From Bordetella parapertussis (lineage in GTDB: Bacteria; Pseudomonadota; Gammaproteobacteria; Burkholderiales; Burkholderiaceae_D), in NCBI GenBank assembly GCA_945883145.1, contig CAMCXB010000092.1:1-7288 (forward strand): a DNA stretch of 7,288 nucleotides, written 5' to 3'. The notes beneath the pieces are model-generated. The model did not search any database. It saw nothing but the letters and a program-made list of their open reading frames with translations, and had not been told where the DNA came from. Both the position numbers and the translations under genes were made by a program. Of the stretch, positions 5,918-7,288 are shown in pieces (position 1 is the stretch's first letter; each line of letters begins with the position of its first letter).

Positions 5918-5985
5918 ATAATACCTTAATTAGGCTAATCGAATGACGGTTCTGTCATTAATGTTTTGTGTGTAATGCATATCAT
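5918..5985. promoter_or_regulatory. Divergent promoter region of the channel and regulator genes
   Basis: A minus-strand -10 candidate TATTAT (5923 to 5918, 5 of 6) would serve the channel gene. A plus-strand TATCAT (5980-5985, 5 of 6) would serve the response regulator. Neither has a good -35, and the CusR-like box lies between them. The implied starts (about 5911 and 5992) put the box centre at about -39.5 and -41.5, the usual position for activation from the -35 region. E. coli cusCFBA and cusRS share one box in the same divergent layout. Confidence 0.45.
5942..5959. promoter_or_regulatory. CusR-like operator box between the divergent genes
   Basis: AATGACGGTTCTGTCATT is a second perfect AATGAC-N6-GTCATT palindrome. 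Spacer and half-site sequences equal those of box 1 at 12 defined positions. Its reverse complement matches the degenerate box at 4804. It is placed to control both the outer-membrane channel and the two-component system, including autoregulation. Confidence 0.65.
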
Positions 5986-6050
5986 GCTGCCTTGGTTATA
6001 TTTTTATTGCTTTGCTATTTCAAACAAGTGTTGAAAGAAATGATTGTCCT

Positions 6051-6743
6051 ATGTCGTTAAAAATTCTATTAATCGAAGATGAAATTAAAATTGCTGAATT
6101 CGTAATACCCGATCTCATTAAATGCGAATACACAGTTAATCACATCATGGATGGCGCCGAAGGTTTGGCAGCGATCTTAGAGGGTGATTATGATTTGGTT
6201 TTATTAGATGTGATGTTGCCGAATATAGACGGATTCGCCATCTTAGAAAAAGTGCGTCAATCAGGAAACAATATTCCGATTATCTTCTTAACGGCAAAAG
6301 CAGATTTGCCTGATCGACTACAAGGCTTTGAGCGAGGTGCCGATGATTACCTAGCCAAGCCCTTTTTTGTAGAAGAGTTAATCGCGCGTATTAAAGCGAT
6401 TGCATCGCGCAAAAACAATGTGGTGGCTGATGAAGTGACAATCGGTGGTCTGACGATTAATAAAATAAGTAATCGAGCAGAATGGGCGGGTACCTCTGCT
6501 ATATTAAGCCAGCGAGAATTTAGTTTGATTGAATACTTAATGCGCTCACCTAATTATATTTTCTCGCGTAAGCAAATCTTAAAGCATGTATGGGGTATTA
6601 GTTTTAATCCTGAAACCAATGTGGTAGATGTTTATATACAGAGAATACGCAAAAAGTTAAATCGTAAGAACACGAATAATTTGCCATTTCCTATTGAAAC
6701 GGTGAGGGGAGTGGGTTACACATTCCGTTTGGAGCATGAATAA
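6051..6743 (+). CDS. OmpR/CusR-type DNA-binding response regulator (230 aa)
   Basis: The receiver domain (about 1-120) has the acidic pocket E9/D10, phosphoacceptor D53 (LLDVMLP), switch T81 and K103 (LAKPF), so phosphorylation is expected to work. The winged-helix output domain (about 128-226) has LSQREFSLIEYL, FSRKQILKHVWG, NVVDVYIQRIRKKL and the closing ETVRGVGYTF. The stretch around VWGISFNPETNVVDV resembles heavy-metal regulators of the CusR/CopR group. I chose the ATG at 6051 because it begins the usual MxxKILLIEDE; a TTG at 6012 would add 13 atypical residues. The ribosome binding site is weak. The gene overlaps the sensor kinase by one base (TAATG). CusR-like boxes at 5942 and 4771 are its likely targets. 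Metal specificity is inferred from similarity and box sequence, not proven. Confidence 0.93.
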   Translation: MSLKILLIEDEIKIAEFVIPDLIKCEYTVNHIMDGAEGLAAILEGDYDLVLLDVMLPNIDGFAILEKVRQSGNNIPIIFLTAKADLPDRLQGFERGADDYLAKPFFVEELIARIKAIASRKNNVVADEVTIGGLTINKISNRAEWAGTSAILSQREFSLIEYLMRSPNYIFSRKQILKHVWGISFNPETNVVDVYIQRIRKKLNRKNTNNLPFPIETVRGVGYTFRLEHE

Positions 6744-7288
6744 TGCAGAAGTCTTTTAAGAAGCATGTTTTTATACGAATATTTTTTGCAGTTATTTTTG
6801 TAATTTTAGTTAATCGTATTACTTCAAAAGCAATGATGCCTGGCGTGGTCACGGATCATGTCGTGCATGATATGAGTCAAGTATTATTAATTTGTGAAAA
6901 TAAATCTGCGGATGTAAATGAATTTTTTGTATGTGCAAATAAAATTCGTCAAGGCGATGTTTCTTTAAACATGGCCAATTCTTATTTACTGTGCCCTGAA
7001 AAAAATAAAAAAAATAATCCGGTTGTAGAAGTCAACATCAATATATGTTCAGATTTTAGAGAGTTGCAAGCAGAAAGTAATGAAAAAAAATTACTGCCTG
7101 ATGCAATGGTTTTATTAAAAAAGACGGTAGATAGTCAGGAATGGATTGCGGTAGCGCTTACTGAAAAACAAGATGCTGCAATGTTATTGGTAAGAAAAAG
7201 TGATATCGATAAAATTGTGAGAGATGCATGGGGTTGGCGCGATCAGATTATTATTTATTCTTTGCCAGCTTTGCTTTTATCTGTACTG
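6743..7288 (+). CDS. Sensor histidine kinase, N-terminal part, cut by the window edge
   Basis: The ATG at 6743 overlaps the regulator stop (TAATG), with GGAG eight bases upstream. The frame is open for 182 codons to the window end. Visible parts are a basic start (MQKSFKKH), a first membrane segment (about 9-24), a periplasmic domain (about 25-168) and the start of a second membrane segment (about 169 onward, IIIYSLPALLLSVL). HAMP, dimerisation and ATPase domains must lie beyond the window, so the kinase call rests on gene order and topology. The sensor domain has four cysteines (C51, C64, C84, C102), which could bind a metal or form redox-active disulfides. I do not recognise the sensor domain family. 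Confidence 0.85.
   Translation, partial: MQKSFKKHVFIRIFFAVIFVILVNRITSKAMMPGVVTDHVVHDMSQVLLICENKSADVNEFFVCANKIRQGDVSLNMANSYLLCPEKNKKNNPVVEVNINICSDFRELQAESNEKKLLPDAMVLLKKTVDSQEWIAVALTEKQDAAMLLVRKSDIDKIVRDAWGWRDQIIIYSLPALLLSVL

Noticed and set aside
6012..6050. TTG start for the response regulator, adding 13 residues
   Set aside because: The extra residues do not fit the family, whose receiver domain starts at the ATG at 6051.

Overview
The window comes from a Gram-negative, AT-rich proteobacterium. The evidence is a predicted outer-membrane beta-barrel with a signal peptide, an OmpR-type two-component system and REP-like intergenic palindromes. The species cannot be named from the sequence alone.

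Left part (1-1909): the end of an integrated element. A tyrosine recombinase (complement 210-1328) follows a 93-residue gene of unknown function (complement 1365-1646) that has a strong ribosome binding site; the two look like an operon. Before base 112 lies the start of another minus-strand gene cut by the window edge. At 1871-1909 is the 5' half of a tRNA-Arg(CCU)-like gene. It matches a tRNA up to the anticodon loop and then stops abruptly, which looks like a recombination junction. A possible 66-codon ORF (1698-1898) runs antisense into this fragment.

Middle (1910-2310): no gene is seen. The stretch holds two tandem copies of a ~145-bp BIME-like module, spaced 177-178 bp. Each module has inverted REP-like units flanking a perfect 8-bp stem. 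The two units of module 1 carry a compensatory base-pair change.

Right part (2311-7288): what looks like one regulon. A 792-residue protein (complement 2311-4689) has a duplicated TerB-like N-terminal region, a long low-complexity linker and three C-terminal membrane segments. Next comes a predicted outer-membrane channel of the MetA-pathway-of-phenol-degradation type (complement 4915-5805). Divergent from it are a CusR-like response regulator (6051-6743) and a sensor kinase (6743 to the window edge), overlapping by one base.

The most informative signal is a shared palindrome, AATGAC-N6-GTCATT. It occurs before the TerB-like gene (4771-4788, with a degenerate second copy at 4804-4819) and between the divergent channel and regulator genes (5942-5959). 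It closely resembles the E. coli CusR/HprR box. It sits about 40-43 bp upstream of the start sites implied by candidate -10 hexamers at all three promoters. The inferred picture is a metal- or redox-responsive two-component system controlling itself, an outer-membrane channel and an unusual TerB-like membrane protein.
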